Source: Mangrovicoccus ximenensis (lineage in GTDB: Bacteria; Pseudomonadota; Alphaproteobacteria; Rhodobacterales; Rhodobacteraceae). From it: 35,893 nt of DNA. Under the pieces are notes generated by a model. It was not told where the DNA came from, did no database searches, and saw only the letters and a list, made by a program, of their open reading frames with translations. Shown here piece by piece: positions 16,401 to 24,349 of the stretch. The first letter of the stretch is position 1; each line of letters starts with the position of its first letter. The position numbers were made by a program, and so were the translations under genes. The stretch covers positions 419,936-455,828 of the forward strand of contig NZ_QBKZ01000016.1 of the NCBI RefSeq assembly GCF_003056725.1, in the 5' to 3' direction.

Positions 16401-16868
16401 ATGACTGTGAAGCTTACCGTGAACGGCCGCGTTCGCGAGGTCGATGCCGCCCCCGATACCCCGCTGCTCTGGGTGCTCCGCGACAATCTGGAGATGACCG
16501 GCACCAAATACGGCTGCGGGCTGGCGCAATGCGGCGCCTGCTCGGTGATGGTCGGCGGTCGGCTGGTGCGCTCCTGCGTGACGCCGCTCGACAGCGTCGG
16601 CGAGGCCGAGGTGACGACGATCGAAGCGATCGGAACCGATCCGGTCGGAGAGAAGGTCGTCGCCGCCTGGGTCAAGCACCAGGTGCCGCAATGCGGCTAC
16701 TGCCAGTCGGGCCAGGTGATGGCGGCGACGGCGCTGCTGAAGGCGAACAGCCATCCGGGCCCCGAGGATGTCGAGGCGGCGATGGTCAATCTCTGCCGCT
16801 GCGGGACCTACAATTTCATCAAGGCCGCCGTGAACGAGGTGGCGGGCAACGGGGAGGACGTGCTGTGA
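16401..16868 (+). CDS. iorA: Isoquinoline 1-oxidoreductase-type small subunit (2Fe-2S)
   Basis: Complete 155-residue small subunit of a molybdenum hydroxylase of the two-subunit IorAB type. The plant-type ferredoxin domain has C39, C44, C47 and C59; the second [2Fe-2S] domain has C98, C101, C132 and C134, the usual CGYCQSGQ...CRCGTY arrangement. It passes electrons from the molybdenum site in IorB to an external acceptor (often cytochrome). GAAAGGGAATTGAAG precedes the ATG. The stop overlaps the iorB GTG (GTGA), so the two are translationally coupled. With iorB destroyed it has no partner here; the substrate class (N-heterocycle or aldehyde) cannot be told. Confidence 0.88.
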   Translation: MTVKLTVNGRVREVDAAPDTPLLWVLRDNLEMTGTKYGCGLAQCGACSVMVGGRLVRSCVTPLDSVGEAEVTTIEAIGTDPVGEKVVAAWVKHQVPQCGYCQSGQVMAATALLKANSHPGPEDVEAAMVNLCRCGTYNFIKAAVNEVAGNGEDVL

Positions 16869-17354
16869 CCGCAGAGGACCGCTTCCCGTCCGGCGCCCCC
16901 GTCAACATCTCGCGCCGCGGCTTCCTGTCGGCGGCGGGCGTCGCCTCCGGCGCGCTGGTCCTCGGCTTCGGTCTGCCCGCGGGCGCGGCCCGCGCCGAAG
17001 GCTCTGCCGCCCCCGGCACGCGCATCCCGGCCTTCCTGGAAATCCGTCCCGACGGCACCGCGCGGCTGATGAGCCCCTTCGTCGAGGGCGGGCAGGGCAT
17101 CTTCACCGGCATGATCCAGATCGTCGGCGAGGAGCTCGATCTCGATCCGGCACGGTTCACCGTCGAGAACGCGCCCGCCGACGACCAGTACAAGGTGCTG
17201 AGCAACGGGCTGCGGCTGACCGGCGGCTCGATGTCGATGCGGATGAGCATCGATACCATGCGCCGCGTCGGCGCGCTGGCCCGGGCCATGCTGATCGAGG
17301 CGGCGGCCGCGCGGCTCGGGGTTCCGGCGGCGGAGCTGTCGACCGAGCCGGGCC
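16865..17354 (+). pseudogene. iorB: IorB-type molybdenum hydroxylase large subunit, 3'-truncated
   Basis: First about 163 residues of the molybdopterin-containing large subunit (family about 700-750 residues). It starts with GTG overlapping iorA and has a Tat signal, SRRGFLSAAG (RR at 17-18) with a hydrophobic stretch to ARA, so the holoenzyme would be periplasmic. Mature-part landmarks are PAFLEIRPDGTARLMSPFVEGGQGIFTGM and LTGGSMSMRMS. Similarity ends at LSTEPG near base 17354, where the broken IS3 orfB begins on the other strand. The molybdenum-binding domains are absent. Confidence 0.85.
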
Positions 17355-17475
17355 ATCGGGCCAGCGTCTGCGGATGCAGGCCGAGCTCGCCGCAGGCGGC
17401 AGAACGGCACGCGCCCGCAGCCATTGCCTCGTCGACGAACCCGGCGATCTTCCGGCGATCGGGAGCAGAGGTCAT
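17354..17475 (-). pseudogene. IS3-family transposase OrfB, N-terminal fragment
   Basis: About 40 residues of an IS3-type OrfB: MTSAPDRRKIAGFVDEAMAAGACRSAACGELGLHPQTLARW, the N-terminal HTH that precedes the DDE integrase core. The ATG overlaps the orfA stop (ATGA). The element is cut at the iorB breakpoint (about 17354), so the DDE domain and the right end are lost. Confidence 0.75.
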
Positions 17476-17972
17476 TCGTCCTCTCCGTCCGCAGGGCCCC
17501 AGATCGCCGCCACCTTTTTTCTCAGGACCAGCAGCGCCGCGGCTTCCGCCAGAGCCTTCTCCTTGCGCCTCAACTCGCGCTCGAGCTGCTGGATCCGCTT
17601 CCGGTCGTCCTTCGTTTCGCGGGCAATCCGCGCCGAGGCCGTCCGGTCCCAGTCATTCGCCATCGCGCAGGCTTCGCGCCAAAGGGAGATCTGCTCGGGA
17701 AATATCCCGCGGCGGCGGCAATAGTCCCCCAGTTCCGTCTCGTTCAGCGCGGCGGCCTCGATCACCGCCGCGAGCTTGTCTCTGGACGTCCACCCTTCGA
17801 CATTTGCGTCGGCTTCGGGCAGCAGCTTGCCCTTCGCCCGCGCTTCCGCGCGCCAGTTCGCGAGCGTGCCCCGCGAGATCCCTTCCTCAACCGAAAGCCG
17901 GTTCAAGGGTATGCTGTTCGGCGGCAGCAACTACGCGAGAACCGCCGCCTTTCGTTCCTGTGAATAGGCCAC
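17472..17972 (-). pseudogene. IS3-family transposase OrfA with in-frame amber stop
   Basis: About 165-residue OrfA of a two-ORF IS3-family element. From a GTG at 17972 the frame reads MAYSQERKAAVLA, then TAG at 17931-17933, then LLPPNSIPLNRLSVEEG onward. Family members continue through this point, commonly with Lys, so the TAG looks like a single AAG-to-TAG change. The rest is intact: HTH VEEGISRGTLANWRAEA, a second HTH (ETELGDYCRRRGIFPEQISLWREA), and a leucine-zipper-like coiled coil RIQQLERELRRKEKALAEAAALL. Re-initiation at the TTG after the stop is conceivable. Together with the truncated OrfB the element is dead. Confidence 0.78.
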
Positions 17973-18274
17973 TCGTCATCCTGTCATGCCCGCCTCGCTG
18001 CATAGTTTCAGATCGAAGGACGGTGACAACAACCCTGCACGAGGGGGTGGGCGGAACGCGCTGATTAGCCCCGACACCTCGAGCGCCTCCTGCCAGCCCT
18101 TTCCTGCCGGTCACGACAGCGCCGTGCTCGAAATCCATGGTGAGGCCGACCACGAGAAGCGGACTTGCGGCGCCGCGGCGGAGCCCAAGCGGTGGATCTG
18201 CGAAAGCGGTCGGTCACGGCGGGCAGAGCTTGGTGGGCGCCGAGACGCTGCGCCCCTAACTTCGACATTTGCGA
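17973..18274. other. Presumed IS end and unrecognised sequence
   Basis: About 300 bases between the IS3 orfA start and the DUF4186 fragment. The outer terminal repeat of the IS should lie within the first 60-100 bases, but I cannot define it because the other end is missing. The remainder shows a minus-strand frame (LVVGLTMDFEHGAVVTGRKG) that I do not recognise. Confidence 0.35.
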
Positions 18275-18443
18275 TCCGCACCCGGTCTTCGTCGCCCAGC
18301 ACGCGACCGCCACCTGCTGCCGCGGCTGCCTCGAGACATGGCACGGCATCCCGAAGGGCCGCCCGCTCGATGCGGCCGAACAGGCGCGGATCGCCGCCAT
18401 CTTGATGCTGTGGATCGGACGGGACGCCGCCCGCAGGCGGTGA
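18275..18443 (+). pseudogene. DUF4186 family protein, C-terminal fragment
   Basis: About 55 residues matching the cysteine-containing C-terminus of DUF4186 proteins: HPVFVAQHATATCCRGCLETWHGIPKGRPLDAAEQARIA. The family has about 120 residues; the N-terminal half is missing and the codons upstream of about 18270 are unrelated. Function of the family is unknown to me. Confidence 0.7.
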
Positions 18444-18446
18444 GGC

Positions 18447-18476
18447 GGAGGCGCCGGGCCGGAGCCCGGCACCTCC
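18447..18476. terminator. Hairpin after the NhaD-type transporter operon
   Basis: GGAGG-c-GCCGGGC, 4-base loop, GCCCGGC-a-CCTCC: 12 paired bases with one mismatch, starting 8 bases past the transporter stop at 18485 (minus strand). A plausible terminator, though no T-run follows. Confidence 0.55.
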
Positions 18477-18484
18477 TGGAGAGC

Positions 18485-19843
18485 TCAGAAGTAGCGCAGC
18501 CAGATGTAGATATTCGCCATGACCAGGGTCAGGATCATGATCGGGAAGGCGAATTTGGTGAAGGCGACGAAGCCGATCGGCTGCTTGGCCTTCTCGGCGA
18601 AGGCGGCGACGGTCAGGTTGGCCGACGCGCCGAGCAGCGTGCCGTTGCCGCCGAGACAGGCGCCGAGCGCCAGCGACCACCAGAGCGGCTCGATGTTTTC
18701 CGGCCCGAAGGTGTCGCCGGTGGCCTGGATCATCGGAATCATCGTCGCCACGAAGGGGATGTTGTCGAGGATCGCCGAGAGGATGCCCGAGGCCCAGAAC
18801 ACCAGGAAGGCAGTCCACATCAGGTCGCCGTCGGTCACGTTCAGCACGAACTCCGCGAACATGGCCAAGAGCCCGACATGCTCCACCGCGGCGACGATGA
18901 CGAAGAGGCCGCCGAAGAACAGGATGGTCACCCATTCGACCTCGCCGAAGATGTGGTGCACCGATTCCGACTGGTGTTCCGCATCCTGCCGGGCATAGGC
19001 CAGCAGCATCAGCAGGCCGGCGCCCGCCAGCGCCGAGGTGCCCGGCTGGATGCCGTAGCTGTGGCCGACGGTGAAGCCGAGGATCACCAGCGCCAGAACG
19101 AACAGCGCCTTGACCATCAGCCGCACGTCGGTGATCGCGCTCTTCTCGTCGAATTCCATGATCTTGGCGCAGGCGGATTGCGGGATCTGCGCCAGAGCCT
19201 TGCGGTTCACGTAATAGATGATCGCGGTGAGCACGATCAGGCAGATGAAGGCGATCGGCGCCAGGTTCACGACGAAATCGTTGAAGCTGAGCCCCGAGGC
19301 CGAGCCGATCAGGATGTTCGGCGGGTCGCCGATCAGCGTCGCGGTGCCGCCGACATTCGAGGCCAGGATTTCGGCCATGAAGAACGGGAAGACCTTGGTC
19401 CCCAGCGCATCGGTGATCAGGAGCGTGATCGGCGCGATCAGCAGAACCGTGGTGACGTTGTCGAGGAGCGCCGAGAACACCGCGGTGATCAGCGTCAGCA
19501 TGATCAGGATGCCGGTCGGATTGGCATTCACGACCTTGGCGGCCTTGATCGCGACATACTGGAACAGGCCCGATTTCGAGGTGATCGCCACGATCACCAT
19601 CATCCCGATCAAGAGCGCCAGCGTGTTGGCATCGACGCCCGCGACTGCCTGCTGCTGGTTGATGATGCCGAAGATCACCATCAGCGAGGCGCCGAGCATG
19701 GCGAGGATCGCGCGGTTGAGCTTCTCGGTGATCAGGATGGCATAGACCAGAATCAGGATGCCGGTCGCCATCCAGAGCGGATCGATGCCCAGAAGGGCGG
19801 GAACGGAGAACGCGTGTCCTCCGGCGTCAACTTGTCCGTGCAC
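18485..19843 (-). CDS. ArsB/NhaD-family (IT superfamily) transporter
   Basis: Complete 452-residue membrane protein with about 11-12 hydrophobic segments in two homologous halves. It carries the family-typical SALLDNVTTVLLIAP and LASNVGGTATLIGDPPNILIGSASG in the first half and SAILDNIPFVATMIP and GACLGGNGTLLGASANL in the second. These paired DN and GG...GDPPN / GGNGT(L)xGASAN hairpins form the ion or substrate site. Relatives are Na+/H+ antiporters (NhaD), arsenite pumps and dicarboxylate carriers, so the substrate is open. The start is GTG, with GGAG 9 bases upstream inside the end of the CBS gene. It forms a two-gene operon with the CBS protein. Confidence 0.87.
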   Translation of the reverse strand: MHGQVDAGGHAFSVPALLGIDPLWMATGILILVYAILITEKLNRAILAMLGASLMVIFGIINQQQAVAGVDANTLALLIGMMVIVAITSKSGLFQYVAIKAAKVVNANPTGILIMLTLITAVFSALLDNVTTVLLIAPITLLITDALGTKVFPFFMAEILASNVGGTATLIGDPPNILIGSASGLSFNDFVVNLAPIAFICLIVLTAIIYYVNRKALAQIPQSACAKIMEFDEKSAITDVRLMVKALFVLALVILGFTVGHSYGIQPGTSALAGAGLLMLLAYARQDAEHQSESVHHIFGEVEWVTILFFGGLFVIVAAVEHVGLLAMFAEFVLNVTDGDLMWTAFLVFWASGILSAILDNIPFVATMIPMIQATGDTFGPENIEPLWWSLALGACLGGNGTLLGASANLTVAAFAEKAKQPIGFVAFTKFAFPIMILTLVMANIYIWLRYF

Positions 19844-19849
19844 GTGTAC

Positions 19850-20356
19850 TTACTCCGGAATTTCCGTGGAACCGAGAACCTGGTCGAGCAGCGAGTTCGC
19901 GCTGACCGTGCCGACGAAGCGCCCGGTGCCGGGCTCGACCAGCATGACGTGGCGCTTGTACTTGTTGATCAGGAAGATGCCTTCCATCACCGGCGTGTCG
20001 GGCGCGGTGATCGGGATGTTCTCCGGGCGCGACATGTTCTCGCGCACCTTCTCGTCCTTCAGCCGCTCGAGCTGGGCGATGAAGTCCTCCTTCGACAGGC
20101 TGAAGAATCTCAGGTTGTCGAGCTTGCCCGAGAAGGCCGTCGACCCCATGTCGATGGTCGCGGCCTTGGGCAGGATCAGCTTCAGCAGCGTCGGCGCCGA
20201 GAACACGCCGAGATACCTGCCGTCATCGTCCACCACCGGCAGGAATCGCGCGCGGCTGGACTTGATCATGTTGAAGGCGGTGGCGACGCTCGCCTCCGGG
20301 TGGATTGTCTTCTGCTTTTCGGGCGGAACCATTACGTCCGCGCATGTCAGCCCCAT
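19850..20356 (-). CDS. CBS-domain pair protein
   Basis: Complete 168-residue protein with two CBS domains (about residues 8-60 and 105-165: PVVDDDGRYLGVFSAPTLL; PVMEGIFLINKYKRHVMLV, GTVSANSLL) around a charged helical linker. CBS pairs bind adenine nucleotides and gate enzymes or transporters. The stop is 6 bases before the transporter GTG, with that gene's ribosome site inside this gene's last codons. The tight coupling makes it the likely regulatory subunit of the NhaD/ArsB-type transporter. Confidence 0.88.
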   Translation of the reverse strand: MGLTCADVMVPPEKQKTIHPEASVATAFNMIKSSRARFLPVVDDDGRYLGVFSAPTLLKLILPKAATIDMGSTAFSGKLDNLRFFSLSKEDFIAQLERLKDEKVRENMSRPENIPITAPDTPVMEGIFLINKYKRHVMLVEPGTGRFVGTVSANSLLDQVLGSTEIPE

Positions 20357-20524
20357 GTCTTCCTCCGGCTCTGAACGGGCAATGGGACGCTGCGCGCTGC
20401 GGCCGCGCCGGAAGCTCCGGAAAGGCCGCAGGACGCGGCGCCCTGCGAATGCGGTGGCCCCGCCTAGCGCCGTCGTCCCCGGCCCGCAATGAGGCTTTCC
20501 GTCCCTCCGTCCCGTGCCGGTGCG

Positions 20525-20830
20525 TCAGGGCGCGAATCCGGCCGGGCCGGAGACCACGAGTCCGAGGACCGCGCGCGATTCCGAATCGGCCGAATCGAGG
20601 CGGCAGCCGATGATTCCATGGCGCGACACCCGCCCGAGGATGACCGCTTCGCCCGGATCGGCGTCAATGTTGCAGGTGACGCTGGGCACGCCCGCGAATG
20701 CCGCGGGAAACTCCACCGAGCGTTCGCGCGGCGACAGCAGCACGTCGATGCGGCAGACCAGATATCCGCCTGGCAGGAGCTCGTATTCGCCGCCTGAATT
20801 GAAGCCCTTGTAAAGATCCTGATGCCGCAT
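20525..20830 (-). CDS. Small protein resembling an H-type lectin domain
   Basis: 101-residue protein from the ATG at 20830, supported by GGAGGA upstream. No signal peptide is evident. The central part (RSVEFPAAFAGVPSVTCNID...VSRHGIIGCRLDSADSESRAVLGLVVSG) has the beta-strand spacing and the V-F-x-x-x-F-x-x-x-P-x-V start of H-type lectin domains found in discoidins and phage or secreted proteins. The match is weak and I would not assign a function. No obvious operon partner. A TAAAAT box lies about 80 bases upstream near 20925. Confidence 0.5.
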   Translation of the reverse strand: MRHQDLYKGFNSGGEYELLPGGYLVCRIDVLLSPRERSVEFPAAFAGVPSVTCNIDADPGEAVILGRVSRHGIIGCRLDSADSESRAVLGLVVSGPAGFAP

Positions 20831-21059
20831 GCGCCGTCCTCCGCTTTGCCGGAAATGGCCTGAAAGACCAGAGCGCGCAGCCCCAGAGAAACACGCCAAG
20901 GTTGTTTCGTGCATTTTAGGTAAACCTTTTGGGCAGTCATGCCAAGCGTTGCGCGCAACCGGTGCGCGGCGCCTGCCGGTCCCGGCTGCGCCCCCCTTGA
21001 CGTCCGGCCCTGCAGGCATGCAGTCGCACGGACCGCAGGCTCTGCCGCCTTGCCCCGCC

Positions 21060-21477
21060 CGTCGGCGCGGACCTCCGCCCTCCGGAACTGCGCCGCGCGC
21101 TCGAAAGCGCCGCCGCCGCCCGCGCCGCCGGGTTCGGCATGACCGGCGAGCTTGCCGCCTGCGAGACCGAGACCCGGCCCTTCGCCGAAGGAAAGAGCAC
21201 CGCCTTCGATACATTCTGGGAGGTCGACGACCGCTTTCACGAGGCCGTGTCGCGCGCCGCGCGGCTCGACCTCCTGCCGGGCATCCTCGCCGAGCAGCGC
21301 GTCATCGCCCGGCGCTGCACCATTACCCGCAGCCATGACCGCTTTGCCGAGCAGGCGCAGGAGCATCTCGCCGTGATCTCTGCGATCCGCCGCGGCGATG
21401 CCGATGCCGCAAGCGCCGCCATGGCTGCCCATTTCGACAATGTAAGGGCCCGTTTCCTGGGCTGGCTCGGGCGCTGA
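21060..21477 (+). pseudogene. GntR-family regulator, FCD-domain fragment (5'-truncated)
   Basis: About 138 residues of the all-helical FCD ligand-binding domain of FadR-type GntR regulators: LRRALESAAAARAAG, FWEVDDRFHEAVSRAARLDLLP (ligand/metal Asp-x3-His), RSHDRFAEQAQEHLAVISAIRRGDADAASAAMAAHFDNVRARFL. The N-terminal winged-helix DNA-binding domain is absent and the frame loses identity upstream of about 21050. The fragment ends 20 bases before an M24 peptidase gene, the kind of gene such a regulator often controls. Confidence 0.8.
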
Positions 21478-21497
21478 GACCCGGGCGGAAGGACAAC

Positions 21498-21973
21498 ATG
21501 CAAGACCTAACCCCCGCCGCCGCCCTGCGCGGCTCCGAAGCCGTCTTTCCGGCGGAAGAATTCGCCGCCCGCATTTCTGCGCTGCAGGCCGCCCTGCCCG
21601 CCGGGGCCGACGCGCTGCTGCTGACCGGGCCCGAGAACATCTTCTGGGCCACCGGCCGCCAGACCGCCGGCTACTTCGCCTTCCAGGCGCTGCTCGTTCC
21701 GGCCTCCGGCGCGCCGCATCTGCTTGTGCGGCAGCTCGAGACCACGGGCGCGGCGGCGAATACCTGGCTGAAGCACATCCATGCCTATCAGGACGGCGAG
21801 GACCCGGCCGCCGCGCTGGCCGGGCTGGTCGGCCGGCTCGGCCCGAAGACGCTGGCGGTGGAGCGGCAGGGCTGGTTCGTCAGCCCCGAGATGTCCGCCC
21901 GCGCGGAGCTGGAGGCCGGGATTGCCAGGCTGGCCGCCGAAGACGCCACCATGGCCCGGTCCCGCGAAATCCT
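21498..21973 (+). pseudogene. M24-family peptidase/creatinase-like, N-terminal fragment
   Basis: About 158 residues of the N-terminal creatinase domain of an M24 peptidase (Xaa-Pro aminopeptidase, creatinase or ectoine-hydrolase type): ALLLTGPENIFWATGRQTAGYFAFQALLVPASGAPHLLVRQLE, LAVERQGWFVSPEM. The match stops at ATMARSREILW near base 21973; the metal-binding pita-bread domain is missing. The frame runs on by chance to 22118. The ATG follows AGGACAAC. It forms one unit with the preceding GntR fragment. Confidence 0.78.
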
Positions 21974-22229
21974 GTGGGGCTCCGCCCGGTCCCTCCTCGA
22001 ACTGTCCGCGGGGACGGTTTGCCTCCTGCGGAGGACCGGAGCGCCCCCCGCCGGAGGATGTGCCGCTGGCGCGGACCGGTCCGAACGCCCCGGCCCCGCC
22101 CTGTCGCCACGGCGCTGATCCTGACCATTCCGCCCGAAACCGGAAGGCGCGACGGAACGCAGGCCGCAAGCCCCGCAGGCCTTGCCCCCCTGCAGCCGCG
22201 GCTCCGGCCAAGGGAAAGGCAGGGCCTGC

Positions 22230-22425
22230 ATCAGCGGGGGGCAAGCCGTTGCGGGATGCGCTGCACCCTGGCCTCAAGGCCAAGCACGCCCAGCTCCGCG
22301 AGGCTGGGACACCCGCAAAGGTTGCCATCGCCGCGCTCATGAGAACGCTTCTGCGCGCCGCCGGCGCGCTGGCGAAAGCCGGCAGGTTGCGGACCCAGAG
22401 CCGCTTGCGCATGATGGATGCTCGC
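22230..22425 (+). mobile_element. IS110/IS1111-family transposase, C-terminal fragment
   Basis: Plus-strand translation AGGKPLRDALHPGLKAKHAQLREAGTPAKVAIAALMRTLLRAAGALAKAGRL matches the C-terminal helical region of IS110-family transposases (typical LKAxYxxLxxxGKPxKVAxxAxMRKLL). An internal piece of the usual Y-M-A-A-L segment appears lost after RDAL. No start, DEDD domain or intact end is present. It lies between the broken M24 and rimI genes. Confidence 0.65.
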
Positions 22426-22554
22426 TCTCCATCGGGAAGGATCGGTGGTTTTCAAGGTTGTTCTCATCGGTATCTATTTTCAGGCTGGGCAGTCTCCCGG
22501 TCCGGCCATGGGGCCGCGGCCGGCGGCTTCCCCGCGGGCGCGCCGGCGGCCCGT

Positions 22555-22791
22555 TGGCCCAAGGGCCTCGGCCGCCGCCTGCTCGCGGCCTTCGAAACCG
22601 CTGCGCGGGACCGCGGCGCGGAGACCGCCTTTCTCGAGGTCGCCGACGGCAACGCCGCCGCCCGCGCGCTCTATCTTGCTGGCGGCTATGCGGAAACCGG
22701 GCGCCGCAAGGGATACTACCGGAGCCCGGAGGGCCGCCGCATCGACGCGCTGGTGATGGCCCGCACCCTCGGCCTTCCCGCACTGCCCTGA
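22555..22791 (+). pseudogene. rimI: RimI-type N-acetyltransferase, 5'-truncated
   Basis: Last about 78 residues of a GNAT acetyltransferase of the RimI type (N-terminal acetylation of ribosomal protein S18): GLGRRLLAAFETAARDRGAETAFLEVADGNAAARALYLAGGYAETGRRKGYYR. The N-terminal acetyl-CoA-binding P-loop is only partly retained (GLGRRLL) and the start is missing. Codons upstream of about 22550 belong to other debris. Confidence 0.78.
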
Positions 22792-22949
22792 AACAGGGCA
22801 TCTGCCCGAAACGGCATCCCGGCAGCCTGACGCACCGCCCCGAAAACGGTTGACCGGCCCGGCGGGCTGCGGCTCTATCGGCTCAAACCGGGTGCGAATG
22901 CCCGCGATGCACGCGGCCTCGGGTCCCGTGACCAACAAGGGGAAGACCA

Positions 22950-23945
22950 ATGACCATGATGAAGACTCTCCTCGGCGCAAGTGCCGCAATGGCCATGGCG
23001 GCAACTGCGGCGCTGGCCGAGCCGGGCCTGATCATCGACCTCGGCGGCAAGTTCGACAAGTCCTTCAACGAAAGCGCCTATACCGGCGCGCAGCGCTACA
23101 TCACCGAGAAGGGCGGCAGGTACAAGGAGACCGAGCTCCAGTCCGAGGCGCAGCGCGAGCAGTCGATGCGGCGCATGGCGGAAAGCGGCGCGAACCCGGT
23201 CATCACCATCGGCTTCATGAACATCTCCACCCTGAACAAGATCGCGCCCGACTATCCGGAGGTGAACTTCGCGATCATCGACGGCGTGGTCGACCAGCCG
23301 AACGTCAAATCGGTGGTCTTCGAGGAGCACCAAGGCAGCTTCCTCGTCGGCGTTCTGGCGGCGATGGCGACGAAGACCGACACGGTCAGCTTCGTCGGCG
23401 GCATGGACGTGCCGCTGATCTCGAAATTCGCCTGCGGCTATGCCCAGGGCGTCAAGGCGGTGAAGCCCGACGCCAAGATCATCGTCAACATGACCGGCAC
23501 CACGCCTGCAGCCTGGAACGACCCGGTGAAGGGCGCCGAACTGACCCGCGCGCAGATCGCGCAAGGCTCGGACGTGGTCTATGCTGCCGCGGGCGGCACC
23601 GGCGTCGGCGTGCTGCAGGCGGCGGCGGACGAGGGCATCTATTCGATCGGCGTCGACAGCAACCAGAACTACCTGCATCCCGGCTCGGTCCTGACCTCGA
23701 TGCTCAAGCGCGTCGACAACGCGGTCTACCAGATCTTCGAGGAAGGCGAGACCGACAGCTTCGTGCCTGGCCTGCAGGTGATGGGCCTTGCCAACCAGGG
23801 CGTGGACTGGGCGCTGGACGAGTTCAACGCCGATCTGGTCACTCCCGAGATGAAGGCCACCGCCGAGGCCACCAAGGAGAAGATCATCTCCGGCGAGATC
23901 GAGGTGCACGACTACACCACCGACAGCAGCTGCCCGGCATTCTGA
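22950..23945 (+). CDS. BMP-family ABC transporter substrate-binding protein
   Basis: Complete 331-residue periplasmic binding protein of the basic-membrane-protein (BmpA/PnrA-like) family, which binds purine or other nucleosides. The signal peptide is MTMMKTLLGASAAMAMAATAALA. The mature part starts EPGLIIDLGGKFDKSFNESAYTGA, the BMP signature; GxxDVPLI and the hinge region VVYAAAGGTGVGVLQAA are typical. AAGGGGAAG precedes the ATG. Cysteines near the end (CPAF) are unusual but not catalytic. First gene of a plus-strand operon with an NTF2-like protein, a double ATPase and two permeases. Confidence 0.9.
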   Translation: MTMMKTLLGASAAMAMAATAALAEPGLIIDLGGKFDKSFNESAYTGAQRYITEKGGRYKETELQSEAQREQSMRRMAESGANPVITIGFMNISTLNKIAPDYPEVNFAIIDGVVDQPNVKSVVFEEHQGSFLVGVLAAMATKTDTVSFVGGMDVPLISKFACGYAQGVKAVKPDAKIIVNMTGTTPAAWNDPVKGAELTRAQIAQGSDVVYAAAGGTGVGVLQAAADEGIYSIGVDSNQNYLHPGSVLTSMLKRVDNAVYQIFEEGETDSFVPGLQVMGLANQGVDWALDEFNADLVTPEMKATAEATKEKIISGEIEVHDYTTDSSCPAF

Positions 23946-24001
23946 TGCCCGCCGGCGCGTCCAGCGGGCGCGCCGGTCCCACGTTCCGAGTGAGGCCCGC
24001 C

Positions 24002-24349
24002 ATGGCTGACACCCACCCGCTCCTGCGCCTGCTCGAGGCCTGGGGCGCCCCCTCCTCCGCCGAGCGCTACCGCATCGTCGCCGAAGTGACCTCGGAGGAT
24101 TTCTACTATGCCGATCCGCATAGCGGCCCGCTGACCGACCGCGCCGCCTTCATCGGCTTCCTCAACACCTTCAAGACCCGGCTGCCGGACGGCCGGATCG
24201 AGCCCGCGGGCCCGGTCGACCAGCACGAGACCCATGCCCGCGTCGCCTTCATCCTGTCGCGCGATGCCGGACCGGTGCGCGAAGGGCTCTACGTGGCCGA
24301 TCTGGCCGCCGACAACACCGTCAACCGTCTCGTGGGGTTCCTGGAATGA
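24002..24349 (+). CDS. NTF2/SnoaL-like small protein in the BMP operon
   Basis: Complete 115-residue protein with the cone-like alpha+beta NTF2/SnoaL pattern: a helical start LLRLLEAWGAPSSAERYRIVAEV, the DFYYADPHSGPLTDRAAFIGFLNTF core, and C-terminal strands ending in NTVNRLVGFLE. Its stop overlaps the start of the ATPase gene (ATGA), so it is translationally coupled to the transporter. The function is unknown. It could process or bind the transported compound, since similar folds act as isomerases or hydrolases. Confidence 0.75.
   Translation: MADTHPLLRLLEAWGAPSSAERYRIVAEVTSEDFYYADPHSGPLTDRAAFIGFLNTFKTRLPDGRIEPAGPVDQHETHARVAFILSRDAGPVREGLYVADLAADNTVNRLVGFLE

Noticed and set aside
18269..20374. 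Long plus-strand open frame of 701 codons
   Set aside because: Antisense to the transporter and CBS genes; strongly biased to Asp/Arg/Gln/His as expected from the complementary strand.
22805..22860. TTGACC box near 22849 as promoter of the BMP operon
   Set aside because: No acceptable -10 element at 16-19 bases downstream; the TCTATC there is too weak to list.
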